A stretch of DNA of 64,000 nt from Vibrio sp. J1-1 (GCF_021728395.1 NZ_JAKKCM010000004.1:248001-312000), one strand, 5' to 3'. Shown: positions 8,364-21,903, counted from the first letter of the stretch. Numbers and translations: made by a program. The notes: generated from the letters alone by a model not told the origin.

Positions 8364-9641
8364 ATGGATCTTGCCTTCGACCGCCAACATATCTGGCATC
8401 CCTACACTTCTACTCTGACTCCTCTGACCTGTTATCCCGTTGCTTCCGCACACGGCGTCTATATTAGCTTAGAAGACGGTACTCATTTAGTTGATGGCAT
8501 GTCTTCCTGGTGGTCAACGATTCATGGCTATAATCATCCGCATTTGAACCAAGCGGCGCATCAGCAAATTGACCAAGTTTCTCATGTCATGTTTGGTGGC
8601 ATTACGCACCAACCCGCGATCAATTTATGTAAGAAGCTCCTTTCTCTAGCACCTAGCAATCTCGAACATGTTTTCCTTGCCGACTCAGGTTCGGTCGCTG
8701 TAGAGGTAAGCCTGAAAATGGCGTTGCAATATTGGCACGCAAAAGGCGAACGCAGGCCCAAATTCCTCACCCTAAAACACGGTTACCATGGTGATACTTT
8801 TGCCGCGATGTCTGTTACTGACCCCGATAACTCGATGCACTCGCTATACAAAGGCTTTCTGCCAGAGCACATCTTCGCAGACTCTCCGACATGCGGTTAT
8901 TGGGATGAATGGAACCCTAACGACTTAGCTGATTTCGCACACAAGATCGAACAGCATCACCAAGAGCTTGCCGCAGTGATCCTTGAGCCGATCGTGCAAG
9001 GTGCTGGTGGGATGCGTATTTATCATCCTGAGTTCCTAAAAGGTGTCAGGGCACTTTGTGATAAATATGAGCTTTTGTTGATTGCTGATGAGATTGCGAC
9101 AGGATTTGGGCGGACAGGCAAGCTTTTCGCTTGTGAGCACGCCGGTATTCAGCCTGACATCCTTTGTGTTGGTAAAGCATTAACTGGTGGCTACATGACG
9201 TTATCCGCCACCCTTGCAACTAAGCATGTCGCCGACACTGTTTGTGGTGGCGATGCTGGTTGCTTTATGCATGGCCCGACTTTTATGGGCAACCCACTCG
9301 CTTGCGCGGTAGCAACTGCAAGTTTAGAGCTTATCGAGCAAGGGGATTGGCAACAGCAGACCAAGCAAATTGAAGCTCTGTTTTCGGAATTGTTACCCAA
9401 GCTAGAACAATATGATGTGGTGAAAAACACGCGTTGGCTTGGTGCGATAGGTGTTGTAGAAACGCATCGTCCCGTTAACATGGAGACAATTCAGTCCCTG
9501 TTTGTTGAGCACGGCGTTTGGATTCGTCCTTTTGGCAAACTCATTTACATGATGCCTCCATTTATCAGCGAGCCAGCGCACATTGAAAAGTTGGTGAACG
9601 CGATTGAAGCAGCGCTTCAACGCGAAGACTGTTTTTTATAA
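8364..9641 (+). CDS. bioA: Adenosylmethionine-8-amino-7-oxononanoate aminotransferase
   Basis: PLP aminotransferase converting KAPA to DAPA with SAM as amino donor. From MDLAFDRQHIWHPYTS it has 425 residues, close to E. coli BioA (429). It shows the BioA-specific N-terminal HIWHPYTS, GMSSWW, the LKHGYHGDT segment, ADEIATGFGRTG and Lys271 in CVGKALTGGY. A TTG four codons upstream keeps the frame open, but the ATG at 8364 with GGA seven bases before it fits homologues better. Transcribed away from bioBFCD and followed by its own terminator. Confidence 0.96.
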   Translation: MDLAFDRQHIWHPYTSTLTPLTCYPVASAHGVYISLEDGTHLVDGMSSWWSTIHGYNHPHLNQAAHQQIDQVSHVMFGGITHQPAINLCKKLLSLAPSNLEHVFLADSGSVAVEVSLKMALQYWHAKGERRPKFLTLKHGYHGDTFAAMSVTDPDNSMHSLYKGFLPEHIFADSPTCGYWDEWNPNDLADFAHKIEQHHQELAAVILEPIVQGAGGMRIYHPEFLKGVRALCDKYELLLIADEIATGFGRTGKLFACEHAGIQPDILCVGKALTGGYMTLSATLATKHVADTVCGGDAGCFMHGPTFMGNPLACAVATASLELIEQGDWQQQTKQIEALFSELLPKLEQYDVVKNTRWLGAIGVVETHRPVNMETIQSLFVEHGVWIRPFGKLIYMMPPFISEPAHIEKLVNAIEAALQREDCFL

Positions 9642-9676
9642 CAACAACGCCCACTGATTTTGGTTTTTAGATATTA

Positions 9677-9710
9677 AAAAACCCAGCTAAAAAGCTGGGT
9701 TTTTGTTTTC
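9677..9710 (+). terminator. Intrinsic terminator after bioA
   Basis: A 12-bp perfect stem (9677-9688 with 9693-9704), AAAA loop, T-rich tail on the plus strand, 35 bp after the bioA stop. Confidence 0.88.
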
Positions 9711-9717
9711 TAATGGC

Positions 9718-9886
9718 TAATACCAATCACAGTAAGTAAGTGATCAAAGGTAGCTTAGGAAAAATGCTTGAGAACAAGGCAAAATTTTTCGATAAGTGGT
9801 TATTCTACTTTCAAAAATTTTAACGCCGTTATCGAGTATTTTAACAAGCTAGAATGACCAGTTATTTACTACGATTGGTATATATA
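9718..9886. repeat. Palindromic intergenic repeat element (Vibrio type, about 165 bp)
   Basis: The ends are imperfect inverted repeats: TACCAATCACAGTAAGTAAG at the left (9721-9740) and, read on the minus strand from the right, TACCAATCGTAGTAAATAAC. Inner segments GATAAGTGGTTATTCTA and TAGAATGACCAGTTA also pair, so most of the unit can fold into one long hairpin. It has no coding frame. Its form is that of a non-autonomous dispersed repeat (MITE or ERIC-like), and I recall similar sequences in Vibrio intergenic regions. It lies between convergent bioA and serS, a usual landing place. Confidence 0.75.
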
Positions 9887-11242
<1,356 letters not shown>

Positions 11243-11287
11243 CTAGTGCGCTATAAAAATTTACCGAATAAATGTATCCAAAAATGC

Positions 11288-12637
11288 CTACTTTTCATAG
11301 CGCTTTTGTGGGCTATTTGCGTCTAAAGTAGCCAAGTAATCTAACTTTTCGCCGATTTTGGTCTCCAGACCTCGATTTGTCGGTTGATAGTACTTACGAT
11401 CGTCCATTTCTGGTGGCAAATATTGCTCGCCCGCCGCATAAGCGCCCGGCTCATCATGAGCATAACGATATTCAGCGCCGTACCCCATGTCTTTCATCAA
11501 ACTTGTAGGTGCATTACGCAAATGATGGGGTACTTCGTATTCCGGTAAGTTGTGCGCGTCAGCGAGTGCTTGTTTCCATGCTACATAGACCGCATTGCTC
11601 TTAGGCGCACATGCAAGGTAAACAATCGCCTGAGCAATCGCACGTTCCCCTTCTGCCGGACCAACGCGAGTAAAACAATCCCAAGCAGAAAGCGCTACTT
11701 GCATTGCACGAGGATCCGCGTTGCCAACATCCTCGGAAGCAATCGCGAGTAATCGGCGTGCAATGTATAAAGGATCACAACCTGCTGCGATCATTCTCGC
11801 TGCCCAGTACAGTGCTGCATCTGGATTAGATCCACGAATTGATTTGTGTACCGCAGAAATTAAGTCGTACCAAATGTCACCTTTGTTATCAAAACGAGAG
11901 ACTTTTTCCCCTGCGACTTCGGCCAGTAGCTTAAGAGTAATCTCTTTCTCACCTTGAGCATTGTCTTCAGCCATATCGTAAAGCAACTCAAGGTAGTTAA
12001 GCGACATGCGAGCGTCACCGTTAACCAGTTCTGACAAACGTTCTAATACGTTATCGACGAAATGTGCAGGTGTATTACCCAAGCCACGCTCTTTATCGCT
12101 AATTGCTTGATTGAGCGCCTGTGCAATCTCGTCTTTATTCAGGGAAGTCAGTTTGTATACCCGCGCCCGAGACAACAATGCGTTGTTGAGTTCAAAAGAC
12201 GGGTTTTCTGTGGTTGCACCAATAAACGTAACCGTCCCGTCTTCAATATGCGGTAGGAAAGCGTCTTGCTGAGACTTGTTAAACCGATGCACCTCATCCA
12301 CAAACAACATCGTGCGGCGACCCGTCATTTTATTTTCTCGTGCTTTCTCAATCGCAGCACGTATTTCTTTCACTCCAGACGTTACTGCAGAAACACGCTC
12401 CACCTCTGCATTGGCGTAATTCGCGGCAACTTCTGCCAACGTCGTTTTGCCGGTACCCGGAGGCCCCCACAAAATCATTGAGTGGATATTTCCGGCTTCC
12501 AATGCTCGACGTAAAGGTTTCCCCGGACCTAAAATATGCTGCTGTCCGATATACTGTTCGACCGTTTGCGGCCTCATACGCGCAGCAAGGGGACGAAAAT
12601 CTTCGTCCCCCGAGAAATCTAGTGTGTAATTCGTCAC
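11288..12637 (-). CDS. rarA: Replication-associated recombination protein A (AAA+ ATPase)
   Basis: RarA (MgsA) acts at stalled forks and belongs to the WRNIP1 family of clamp-loader-like AAA+ ATPases. The 449 residues include Walker A GPPGTGKT at 58-65, Walker [11 protein letters not shown] around 110-120, sensor [12 protein letters not shown], and the C-terminal MgsA domain with [17 protein letters not shown]. It starts 6 bp after the lolA stop and is therefore co-transcribed with lolA, the same order (lolA-rarA-serS) as in E. coli and Vibrio. Confidence 0.96.
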   Translation of the reverse strand: MTNYTLDFSGDEDFRPLAARMRPQTVEQYIGQQHILGPGKPLRRALEAGNIHSMILWGPPGTGKTTLAEVAANYANAEVERVSAVTSGVKEIRAAIEKARENKMTGRRTMLFVDEVHRFNKSQQDAFLPHIEDGTVTFIGATTENPSFELNNALLSRARVYKLTSLNKDEIAQALNQAISDKERGLGNTPAHFVDNVLERLSELVNGDARMSLNYLELLYDMAEDNAQGEKEITLKLLAEVAGEKVSRFDNKGDIWYDLISAVHKSIRGSNPDAALYWAARMIAAGCDPLYIARRLLAIASEDVGNADPRAMQVALSAWDCFTRVGPAEGERAIAQAIVYLACAPKSNAVYVAWKQALADAHNLPEYEVPHHLRNAPTSLMKDMGYGAEYRYAHDEPGAYAAGEQYLPPEMDDRKYYQPTNRGLETKIGEKLDYLATLDANSPQKRYEK

Positions 12638-12643
12638 TACCCG

Positions 12644-13270
12644 TTAATTCCTTTGGTCATCCACTTCCACTCCTTTTGGAATCGTGAATGTGAATCGGTT
12701 GGCTTTTGGTTTTCCTAGCTTCACGTTACTGAATTTGAACAGGCCTCTTTGACCATCTTGTTCAATCACATTGAAGCCTTTTACGATACCTTTTGCATCG
12801 ATATGAATCTGGAAACGACCTTGCGTTGAATCGACTGCTGTCGGGATCAGTGTGAACTCGTTACCTTTTTGAGATACTTTGTAATTATCCCAATCACTCG
12901 CGCGATTTCGAGTCAAAAGCACAAATGGTGTTTGTTCTGCCGCTTGCTCTTGCCAGTAAATGCTCACTTGTTCGATAAATGGGCTGTAGTACCAAAGGGT
13001 TTTACCATCAGACACCAACAAGTTTTCGTCTGGGAATGTCGTACTCCAACGGAACAAACTCGGACGGGCGATTTCAACTGTCCCTTCCCCTTCCATCACC
13101 GTTTCCCCTTCCGGGCTGATGACTTGCTGAGAAAAGTCGGCACTGAAGCCATCGTTAATTGATAAACGCTTGCTTAACTCTGCTTTTGGGGATGCGGCAT
13201 ACGCGGTGGAGAATAAAGAGAAGCTTAAAACAAGCGCGGAGATGAGTTTCGCTGAAAATCGTTTTTTCAT
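12644..13270 (-). CDS. lolA: Outer-membrane lipoprotein carrier protein LolA
   Basis: Periplasmic chaperone that takes lipoproteins from LolCDE and hands them to LolB. The 208-residue precursor has a signal peptide ([19 protein letters not shown]...AYA, cleavage near residue 25). The mature part shows LolA landmarks [36 protein letters not shown] and the C-terminal [11 protein letters not shown]. Followed almost immediately by rarA, preceded by ftsK with a hairpin between. Confidence 0.95.
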   Translation of the reverse strand: MKKRFSAKLISALVLSFSLFSTAYAASPKAELSKRLSINDGFSADFSQQVISPEGETVMEGEGTVEIARPSLFRWSTTFPDENLLVSDGKTLWYYSPFIEQVSIYWQEQAAEQTPFVLLTRNRASDWDNYKVSQKGNEFTLIPTAVDSTQGRFQIHIDAKGIVKGFNVIEQDGQRGLFKFSNVKLGKPKANRFTFTIPKGVEVDDQRN

Positions 13271-13303
13271 TCAAATACCTATCACTGTGGTCGAAAGACC
13301 GAA

Positions 13304-13337
13304 TTTTACTCACCTCTTTGGACTAAGGTGAGTAAAA
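13304..13337. terminator. Hairpin between ftsK and lolA, weak terminator or processing site
   Basis: A 12-bp stem (13304-13315 with 13326-13337) and a 10-base loop stand between the ftsK stop and the lolA start. There is no T run directly after the stem on the minus strand, so readthrough into lolA is likely. Confidence 0.45.
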
Positions 13338-13345
13338 CAAGTTCA

Positions 13346-16300
13346 TTAATCTTTTGGCGGCGCAGGCGCGAGAACTTCGCGGTTGCCATTGTGGCCAGGC
13401 GCACTGACGATACCTTGTGCTTCAAGTTGCTCAACGATTCGAGCGGCTCGGTTGTAACCTATCTTGAAGCGGCGCTGCACACCTGAAACTGAGCCACGGC
13501 GTGACTGAACGACGTGCTCGACCACTTGATCGAACAACGGGTCTACATCTTCATCGGCTTCCATCTGTTCGCCAGGGAGTAAGCTTTCCGGACTCTGGTC
13601 GCCGCTAATAATCTCGTCGATATAGTTTGGTTTGCCGCGAGCTTTCCAGTTATTCACAACGGCATGAACATCATCATCTGACGCAAATGCACCGTGTACA
13701 CGTATCGTGTGGCTCGAACCTGGCGGCAGGTAAAGCATATCACCCATACCCAGTAGTGATTCTGCACCACCTTGGTCTAGGATCGTACGAGAGTCCGTCT
13801 TGGTTGATACGGTAAACGCCACACGCGTTGGAATGTTGGCTTTAATCAGACCAGTAATGACGTCAACAGATGGTCGCTGAGTCGCAAGGATCAGGTGAAT
13901 ACCCGCCGCACGTGCTTTCTGTGCTAAGCGTGCAATCAGTTCTTCAACTTTTTTACCGACGACCATCATCAGGTCAGCAAATTCATCCACGACGACGACA
14001 ATGTATGGCAGTTTCTCTAATAGCGGCGGCTCAGTGTCCATGCTATCGCCGTCTTGCCAGAATGGATCATGAATCGGGTGACCTGCTTCAGCAGCCATCT
14101 TCAACTTTTCGTTGAAGCCTTTCACGTTACGAACGCCTAGCGTTGACATCAGTTTGTAACGACGTTCCATTTCTCCGACACACCAACGAAGTGCGTTAGA
14201 CGCGTCTTTCATGTCCGTTACAACTTCAGAGAGAAGATGAGGAATCCCCTCATAAATAGAAAGCTCCAACATTTTCGGGTCGATCATGATGAAACGCAGA
14301 TCTTCCGGAGACGCTTTGTAGAGCATACTTAAGATCATGACGTTCACACCGACCGACTTACCCGAACCGGTTGTACCAGCCACCAACACGTGAGGCATTT
14401 TAGAAATATCGGCAATGACCGCTTCACCCGCAATGTCCTGACCGAGCACGACCGTTGTCGGTGATTTAGCTTGCTCAAATTGAGGGCTGTTGATGACATC
14501 AGAGAGGTATACGGTCTGACGGCTCATGTTCGGCAGCTCCAAACCTACGTAAGGTTTACCTGGAATCACTTCAACAACGCGCACCGCCATGGCTGAAAGT
14601 GCACGTGCCAAGTCCATTGAAAGACCGGAAATACGGCTAACTTTTACACCCGGAGCCAAATCCAGTTCAAATCGAGTGATAACAGGACCAGGGTAAATAC
14701 CTACTACGTCCGCTTTAATTTTGTAGTCCGCCAGCTTACTTTCAACCAGTCGAGCGACCTGCTCTAATGCGTCACGATCAATAAAGTTCTCGCGTTTTTC
14801 TGGGTGATAAAGAAGCTCAAGAGTTGGTAACGGCTCTTCTGGCACGGGCAGGTTTTCTTCTTGCTTCATCAAGAATGGATTCTGTGTTGCTGCCACTTTA
14901 GCTTGAGCACCAGTAACCATGTTCTGGAATGCGGCCACATCTTGATCACCTTCGGAGACCTCTTCTACTTCGGTAGCAGGAGCTGGCTCGATTGTCGCAC
15001 GTGGTGACGGTTCAGACCTTACAAACGGCTCGCTTGATTGCGCTATTGAAGCCTCTGATTGAGGAACAACTGTCGGCTCTGGTTGAGCAGCAACGTACTC
15101 GTTTTCATCTTCGTCATCAACAACATCAAAGTTCGAAATCGTTGGTTCAATATGCTCGCCGGGCTCTGTCTGCTCAGAAATGTAATCCAGAGAGGCGGGA
15201 TCGATAACTGGCTCTTCAAATGTTACTGATTCAACTTGAGCTTGTTGTTCTTGCTCCGCCGCAAACTGAGCATATTCAGAGTAGTCTGGTTCACTTTGGA
15301 ATGATTGTGTATCAATCACTTCATTTTGAACTGGGCGCACTGGATCTGAATAATTTTGTTGTGTCGATGTTAGCGTTTGTTCAGGTTGCTCTTCCAACGC
15401 CCAATCGTCAGCTTGGTGAGCCGCAGCTTCCAACTCTTCAATAGTGACATTTAGCTGTTTAGTCCTTTCCACTGATGGATCAACATGATTGACGCTTAAA
15501 GCCTGCGTTTGAGGTTCTGATTTGACGTAGTGTGCCGGTTCAGCCTGTTCCGCAGCAGGAGCAACCGATTTGGCTGAATCTGCCACAGGTTTTGACACGC
15601 GCGGTTCCGGCTGAGTTTGCGGCATATAAATAGGATATTCGTGCGGCGCTTCTTTAGGCTCTTCGACATCATATGCCGTCAAGTGAGGAAGTGATTCTTC
15701 TTCCTGTTCGTCCTCAACACGTCTTTTGGTGACTTTATCTTCAATAAACTCATCAAGCTGAGGTTCCAGTGTTTCTTGCTCTGAGCCTCTCAGCTTATTA
15801 GCAATACCACTGACTAACCCTAGCGAGCGATCGCCTAACCACTCGACAATGTTTAACCAAGATATCCCCGTAAATAGAGTAAAACCCGCGCCCCACAAGA
15901 ACAGCAGAACTAATGTGGTACCCAGTATATTGAGCGTAGGTAATGCCAGGCTGGAAAGTACGTCACCTACAACGCCACCAGATGAGAAATACCAGATATC
16001 ATCGAAGTTAATATCAGCCAAGCCACAGCTGGTCATAATGAGGACAACAAGACCAAGTAATCGTGTGCCCCAAAGCATAAGATCGATTGGCTCGTCTTCG
16101 CCGCGTTTTCGACAAAGCACCCATGCCGCCGCCGCCAATAAGAAAGGCAGAGGGTAAGCCAGTGAGCCAAACGTGAAAAATAGAGTATCGGCTAGCCAAG
16201 CGCCAAACAGGCCACCAGCATTATCGATTTCCCCACCCCAAGCGGTTTGGGACCAGGAAGGATCGGCTGGGCTAAAGGTAAATAACGCTACAGCAAGTAA

Positions 16301-16429
16301 TACCGAGCTAAGAACGCCTACTATAAAGCAGCACTCTTTCAAGCGTTGGAAGCCATTTAAGCGTGAAGACTGAGGCTCTTCACTTGTTTTAATGATGGTT
16401 TCGACTTTCTTTGCGTTCTCTTTGAACAT
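13346..16429 (-). CDS. ftsK: DNA translocase FtsK
   Basis: Septal DNA pump that clears chromosome dimers at division and activates XerCD. The 1027-residue protein has an N-terminal membrane domain with four to five hydrophobic segments (about 33-210), a Pro/Glu/Gln-rich linker (about 220-530, shorter than in E. coli), and the RecA-like motor with Walker A GTTGSGKS (Lys691) and Walker [15 protein letters not shown]-terminal winged-helix gamma domain ([20 protein letters not shown]) reads KOPS. Position between lrp and lolA is the standard gammaproteobacterial arrangement. Confidence 0.97.
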   Translation of the reverse strand: MFKENAKKVETIIKTSEEPQSSRLNGFQRLKECCFIVGVLSSVLLAVALFTFSPADPSWSQTAWGGEIDNAGGLFGAWLADTLFFTFGSLAYPLPFLLAAAAWVLCRKRGEDEPIDLMLWGTRLLGLVVLIMTSCGLADINFDDIWYFSSGGVVGDVLSSLALPTLNILGTTLVLLFLWGAGFTLFTGISWLNIVEWLGDRSLGLVSGIANKLRGSEQETLEPQLDEFIEDKVTKRRVEDEQEEESLPHLTAYDVEEPKEAPHEYPIYMPQTQPEPRVSKPVADSAKSVAPAAEQAEPAHYVKSEPQTQALSVNHVDPSVERTKQLNVTIEELEAAAHQADDWALEEQPEQTLTSTQQNYSDPVRPVQNEVIDTQSFQSEPDYSEYAQFAAEQEQQAQVESVTFEEPVIDPASLDYISEQTEPGEHIEPTISNFDVVDDEDENEYVAAQPEPTVVPQSEASIAQSSEPFVRSEPSPRATIEPAPATEVEEVSEGDQDVAAFQNMVTGAQAKVAATQNPFLMKQEENLPVPEEPLPTLELLYHPEKRENFIDRDALEQVARLVESKLADYKIKADVVGIYPGPVITRFELDLAPGVKVSRISGLSMDLARALSAMAVRVVEVIPGKPYVGLELPNMSRQTVYLSDVINSPQFEQAKSPTTVVLGQDIAGEAVIADISKMPHVLVAGTTGSGKSVGVNVMILSMLYKASPEDLRFIMIDPKMLELSIYEGIPHLLSEVVTDMKDASNALRWCVGEMERRYKLMSTLGVRNVKGFNEKLKMAAEAGHPIHDPFWQDGDSMDTEPPLLEKLPYIVVVVDEFADLMMVVGKKVEELIARLAQKARAAGIHLILATQRPSVDVITGLIKANIPTRVAFTVSTKTDSRTILDQGGAESLLGMGDMLYLPPGSSHTIRVHGAFASDDDVHAVVNNWKARGKPNYIDEIISGDQSPESLLPGEQMEADEDVDPLFDQVVEHVVQSRRGSVSGVQRRFKIGYNRAARIVEQLEAQGIVSAPGHNGNREVLAPAPPKD

Positions 16430-16474
16430 AAATCAACTTGAATATGGAAATGAAATAGGAATTTACAAAACATT

Positions 16475-16497
16475 CCGAGCGGCATAAAGCCGCTCGG
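16475..16497 (-). terminator. GC-rich hairpin downstream of lrp
   Basis: CCGAGCGGC and GCCGCTCGG pair perfectly (9 bp) around ATAAA. On the minus strand AATGTTTTG follows, a poor but possible U tract. A second 8-bp hairpin (GAAAGCGG 16546-16553 with CCGCTTTC 16563-16570) lies right after the lrp stop. Confidence 0.6.
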
Positions 16498-16581
16498 TAA
16501 ATTGATTTAACCATATCAAAGAGAAAAACCCAATTACTCTATGCCGAAAGCGGAAGCATATACCGCTTTCTTTGCAAGAAT

Positions 16582-17076
16582 TTAACGAGTTTTAATCACA
16601 AGCTGGTTAGATTGTTTCACTTCTTCCATCACAACGTATGTACGAGTGTCGTTTACACCAGGTAAACGCAGAAGCGTATCGCCAAGTAGTCGACGGTAAG
16701 CCCCCATATCTGATACACGAGTTTTAAGAAGATAGTCAAAGTCACCTGATACTAGATGACATTCTTGGATATCATCCAGTTTTTGAACCGCAGAGTTAAA
16801 CTGCTCGAACACATCTGGTGCACCGCGGTTTAACGTAATTTCAACGAACACTAAAAGTGAAGCGTCCAAAAACTGCGGATTCAACAACGCAGTATACCCT
16901 GTAATGTACCCCTGACGTTCTAATCGACGTACACGTTCTAAACACGGCGTTGGCGAAAGACCCACACGCTTTGAAAGTTCTACGTTCGAAATACGACCGT
17001 CTTTCTGCAATTCATTAAGAATGTTGCGGTCGATACGGTCTAGTTCCTTGGACGGCTTTTTATAGTTGTCTGCCAT
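16582..17076 (-). CDS. lrp: Leucine-responsive regulatory protein
   Basis: Global feast/famine regulator. The 164 residues match Lrp in length. They comprise an N-terminal helix-turn-helix (LDRIDRNILNELQKDGRISNVELSKRVGLSPTPCLERVRRLE, written here as its span 12-52) and a C-terminal RAM/AsnC effector domain with CHLVSGDFDYLL and the final TYVVMEEVKQS. It is divergent from ald across 156 bp of AT-rich DNA, consistent with Lrp controlling ald as known for alanine dehydrogenase genes. Confidence 0.97.
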   Translation of the reverse strand: MADNYKKPSKELDRIDRNILNELQKDGRISNVELSKRVGLSPTPCLERVRRLERQGYITGYTALLNPQFLDASLLVFVEITLNRGAPDVFEQFNSAVQKLDDIQECHLVSGDFDYLLKTRVSDMGAYRRLLGDTLLRLPGVNDTRTYVVMEEVKQSNQLVIKTR

Positions 17077-17232
17077 TTTTTATTCCACCTTATTACTTCC
17101 TTGCAAAAAAATATACTACAACTTCTTAATATTTGGTGCCAAATTTTACAAATCTATAACTATACTAGCTATTAATTCGATAATAACACCCTACAATCAG
17201 TTAATATAACCATTATAGAAAGAGGATACAGG
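17077..17232. promoter_or_regulatory. Divergent lrp/ald promoter region
   Basis: This 156-bp AT-rich gap must contain both promoters. AGAAAGAGGA just before 17233 is the ald ribosome site. A-T tracts are frequent, fitting Lrp binding, but no exact Lrp consensus can be fixed by eye. Confidence 0.5.
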
Positions 17233-18357
17233 ATGATCATTGGCGTACCTAAGGAAATCAAAAACCACGAATATCGTGTTGGTATGATCCCAGCAAGTGT
17301 GAGAGAGTTAATCTCACATGGTCACCAAGTTTTAGTTGAGACCAACGCAGGTGCCGGCATTGGTTTTTCAGACGATGATTACATCGCTGTCGGCGCATCC
17401 ATTCTCCCTCATGCTGCAGACGTTTTCGCGCAAGCAGACATGATAGTAAAAGTTAAAGAACCCCAAGCAGTCGAGAGAGCAATGCTCCGCGAAGGGCAAA
17501 TTTTATTTACTTATTTACACCTAGCACCAGATTTTCCACAAACTGATGAGCTAATCAAGAGCAAAGCTGTCTGTATAGCCTATGAGACTGTAACAGATAA
17601 TATGGGTCGTTTGCCACTGTTAGCACCAATGTCTGAAGTGGCAGGTCGGATGTCTATTCAAGCAGGCGCACAAACGCTAGAAAAATCGCATGGTGGTCGT
17701 GGTTTACTACTTGGCGGCGTACCAGGTGTTGAACCTGCGAAAGTGGTCATTGTGGGCGGTGGTGTCGTTGGTGCAAACGCAGCTCGTATGGCTGTGGGTC
17801 TTCGTGCAGACGTCACTATTCTTGACCGTAATGTTGATACTCTACGTAAACTTGACGAAGAATTCCAAGGCCGTGCCAAAGTCGTTTATTCTACTGAAGA
17901 CGCGATTGAGAAGCATGTTCTAGAAGCCGACCTTGTCATCGGTGCAGTTCTTATCCCAGGTGCAGCAGCACCTAAACTGGTGACAAAAGAGCATATTGCG
18001 AAGATGAAGCCAGGCGCAGCGGTTGTTGACGTTGCTATCGACCAAGGCGGCTGTTTTGAGACTTCTCATGCTACCACTCATGCAGAACCGACTTACATCG
18101 TGGATGAAGTTGTTCACTACTGTGTTGCAAACATGCCAGGTGCAGTTGCCCGTACTTCTACTTTTGCGTTGAACAACGCAACATTGCCATACATTCTGAA
18201 ACTAGCAAATAAAGGCTACCAAAAAGCACTTCTCGACGAGAAAGGCTTCCTTGAAGGTCTAAACGTTATTCACGGCAAAGTAACTTGTAAAGAAGTCGCA
18301 GAGAGTTTTGATCTGGAATATGTGGAAGCAGAGCAAGCAATTGCAATGTTCAACTAA
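17233..18357 (+). CDS. ald: Alanine dehydrogenase
   Basis: NAD-dependent reversible oxidative deamination of L-alanine to pyruvate and ammonia. The 374 residues follow the Ald/PntA family: [18 protein letters not shown] at the N-terminus (pyruvate-contact Arg15), KVKEPQ with the substrate lysine around 74, YLHLAPD with His96, and the nucleotide-binding glycine-rich segment [13 protein letters not shown] near 171-183. The protein ends normally at AIAMFN. Monocistronic with its own terminator; divergent from lrp. Confidence 0.96.
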   Translation: MIIGVPKEIKNHEYRVGMIPASVRELISHGHQVLVETNAGAGIGFSDDDYIAVGASILPHAADVFAQADMIVKVKEPQAVERAMLREGQILFTYLHLAPDFPQTDELIKSKAVCIAYETVTDNMGRLPLLAPMSEVAGRMSIQAGAQTLEKSHGGRGLLLGGVPGVEPAKVVIVGGGVVGANAARMAVGLRADVTILDRNVDTLRKLDEEFQGRAKVVYSTEDAIEKHVLEADLVIGAVLIPGAAAPKLVTKEHIAKMKPGAAVVDVAIDQGGCFETSHATTHAEPTYIVDEVVHYCVANMPGAVARTSTFALNNATLPYILKLANKGYQKALLDEKGFLEGLNVIHGKVTCKEVAESFDLEYVEAEQAIAMFN

Positions 18358-18393
18358 TGACAAAATAATTCATTTTTGTCACGTTTAGTTTAC

Positions 18394-18422
18394 AAAAGCC
18401 CACTAACAGGTGGGCTTTTTCG
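18394..18422 (+). terminator. Intrinsic terminator after ald
   Basis: AAAAGCCCAC (18394-18403) and GTGGGCTTTT (18410-18419) pair around a 6-base loop, followed by TT on the plus strand, 37 bp after the stop. Confidence 0.85.
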
Positions 18423-18452
18423 CATAGAGCATTTAGATATAAATAATAACCA

Positions 18453-19646
18453 TCACTTATATGCACAAATTAAAATATTTCGAGGTGTGACAGATTTAGC
18501 GCAAAATTCCGATAGACTGGCATGATAACCATGTTGCTCAAGATAAAGTGCTTTATCTAATGCGAGCCAGACTTCCAATGGGCGTTGAAAAACCAACTGA
18601 ACTAAGCTCATTCTTTCCATATGCCAAAAGCGCTGTTCCGCTAAGGTTTCGAACTTATTAAAGTCAATCGTCTGACTAATACCTATCTCCTTTTGCTCTG
18701 CCGCCCAAAGACAAAATGCCTCAAAGCCTTCACTTAATTGTGATTTGCGGATACTAGGAACCGGTTGATACTCCTCGACCCCTAACACCTGCCGAGTTAT
18801 CAAATCAAAGCCAAGCCTGAAAATCATTTCTTGCTGACGATGACGACGTACGCGCTCCCCGCCGGTCACCGTTTGTTGCAATGGAATACGGAGTTCTTGT
18901 TTCGATAGCGCTAACGTAGAGTTTTGAGCAAGCTCTGACAATGGTTGATACGTTTCACCTTGAATAAGGTGATAACAGCAAGGAGAAATCGTTATTGCCG
19001 AGATCCCCGCCTCACAGCCGTACTGAAGCAAACGCACATGTAAATCGCCACAAGCATGTAGCGCAACGGCATGCTGCGTGGGTTTAAATATGGCTTTCGC
19101 TTTTGCATCAAATGCGTCGCCTTGAATAAACGTCATCTTCCATTGATGTTCATGAGCCGCCGACTGTCCCGAATCACATAACGATTGTTGATACTCAAAG
19201 CTGGTAACGGGCTGATCCGTTTGTGTGCTAAGAATACGCCCGAGGTAGCCCTTACCCGAGCACCACTCTAACCATTCTTCACCGCAATGGCTCTGGATTG
19301 CGGCTTCTCCCATAGAAACAATTTGCTCAAGTTTACGACCAGGAATACCGCTATCTAAACTGCGTTCCAGATCCAGACCTTTTAGAGATAGCGCGTCTAA
19401 TTTGATATGTTCAGAAAGTGATTTAAGTACAGGTATATAAGCGCTAATCTCAGTTAACGCTTCTTCTGGCTTTGTTTTCAAGCGTTCAATTTGAAGGGGA
19501 GAAAGAGACGCTAACCACTGACAAAGATTTGGATACTTTTCTTGCCAAGGTAATACTGGATGAATGCTGCTTTGGAATGGATCAAATCGCCACAGCGATT
19601 GGTTTTCAATCAGACAGTCATTAATAAATTGGAATCGAGTGTTCAT
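18453..19646 (-). CDS. SAM-dependent methyltransferase of the Methyltransf_32 type
   Basis: A 397-residue protein with a central SAM-binding region: EWCSGKGYLGRIL (about 125-137) in the glycine-rich position, VALHACGDLHVRLL and ISPCCYHLIQGE (about 200-225). The CCYH motif is characteristic of the Methyltransf_32 group, which includes eukaryotic METTL25/GSTCD-like proteins. The N-terminal third and the C-terminal region are helical. The substrate is unknown; the family is suspected of acting on RNA or protein. It lies between ald and cysB as a single-gene unit; the start at 19646 is the only ATG that keeps MNTRFQFINDCL. Confidence 0.8.
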   Translation of the reverse strand: MNTRFQFINDCLIENQSLWRFDPFQSSIHPVLPWQEKYPNLCQWLASLSPLQIERLKTKPEEALTEISAYIPVLKSLSEHIKLDALSLKGLDLERSLDSGIPGRKLEQIVSMGEAAIQSHCGEEWLEWCSGKGYLGRILSTQTDQPVTSFEYQQSLCDSGQSAAHEHQWKMTFIQGDAFDAKAKAIFKPTQHAVALHACGDLHVRLLQYGCEAGISAITISPCCYHLIQGETYQPLSELAQNSTLALSKQELRIPLQQTVTGGERVRRHRQQEMIFRLGFDLITRQVLGVEEYQPVPSIRKSQLSEGFEAFCLWAAEQKEIGISQTIDFNKFETLAEQRFWHMERMSLVQLVFQRPLEVWLALDKALYLEQHGYHASLSEFCAKSVTPRNILICAYK

Positions 19647-19736
19647 TAAGCCCCCACCACACTAGCGGGGACGCATTATATACCTAAGCAAACCTTACAG
19701 GAACACTCGACTTGGGTGTGGGCCTGTAATTGATCG

Positions 19737-21037
<1,301 letters not shown>

Positions 21038-21802
21038 ATGAATATTGGTTTAATAATCGCTTTGGTAGCCATCTTACTGGTCTTAATCCTAGGCTATAAC
21101 ATTATGTTGCAATACAAGGTCAAAGTAGAAACGGCAAGAAGACAGGAATCCGCTCGCTACGTTGCTTTAATTGACGGTACTGAAGAACTTATTGGTCACG
21201 CTCACCATATTCCTTTCAGCCATGATCTTCTGCTATGTCTAAACAATCGAATTCTTGATGCCTTAGAAGCGATGCAACAACTCGATCCAAAGAATAAACA
21301 GCTATCCCAACGGGTTGAAAATCTCAAGCAGCAAATTGTCCAGTTAAAATTAAACGATCAAGCTAGTGACAGCACGACGTTTAAGATGCCAAGCAGCGAT
21401 AAACAAGCCATTGCGATGCTGAAACTGGTGAAACGCCTGAGAGATACCGTTCGTAATGAACACAACAAAGGTCGATTAGATACGCAAACTTATGTCAGTG
21501 AGAATGCACGCTTGGAAACGATCCAAATCCGCATCAATATCGAGAACGTGATAAAAAGAGCCAACGATTCCATTTCTCGTGGCCAACCAGGGACAGCGCT
21601 TCAGCTGCTGCGTAAAGGCATTGATGCATTGAGCACCAAAAATGATGCCTATTCCATTCAGGCTAAACAAAAGCTAGAAGAGATGCTCGGTGATTTAGAT
21701 AAAAGACGTCAGGATAAAAACAACGCAGAAATTCAGCAACTGGCCGATAAAGAGCGTGACAATGATATGGAAGTGCTCTTCGGTGAGAAGAAAAAGTGGT
21801 AA
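21038..21802 (+). CDS. Membrane-anchored coiled-coil protein of unknown function
   Basis: From MNIGLIIALVAILLVLILGY the protein has 254 residues: one N-terminal transmembrane segment (about 3-22) and a long, highly charged, largely helical remainder with coiled-coil stretches (about 88-125 and 215-254). It is probably anchored in the inner membrane with the body in the cytoplasm. Similar Vibrio proteins have been labelled DNA repair ATPase, but I see no Walker motif, so I do not use that label. The frame extends to 20969; 21038 is chosen because the anchor then forms the natural N-terminus, although the ribosome site is weak. A strong terminator follows. Confidence 0.75.
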   Translation: MNIGLIIALVAILLVLILGYNIMLQYKVKVETARRQESARYVALIDGTEELIGHAHHIPFSHDLLLCLNNRILDALEAMQQLDPKNKQLSQRVENLKQQIVQLKLNDQASDSTTFKMPSSDKQAIAMLKLVKRLRDTVRNEHNKGRLDTQTYVSENARLETIQIRINIENVIKRANDSISRGQPGTALQLLRKGIDALSTKNDAYSIQAKQKLEEMLGDLDKRRQDKNNAEIQQLADKERDNDMEVLFGEKKKW

Positions 21803-21827
21803 TATCTGCTTAGCTTTCCACTCATGG

Positions 21828-21853
21828 AAAAGGCTGCTCTGGCAGCCTTTTTT
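21828..21853 (+). terminator. Intrinsic terminator
   Basis: AAAAGGCTGC (21828-21837) and GCAGCCTTTT (21842-21851) pair around TCTG, with T run, 25 bp after the coiled-coil gene stop. Confidence 0.88.
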
Positions 21854-21903
21854 ATATCCAGGCTCCAGTGGATAAAAATCAGAACGTAAAGTATTAAGTT
21901 AAC

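Noticed and set aside
15220-15444. Open frames antisense to the FtsK linker
   Set aside because: Low-complexity Gln/Glu-rich coding on the minus strand produces long spurious frames on the other strand.
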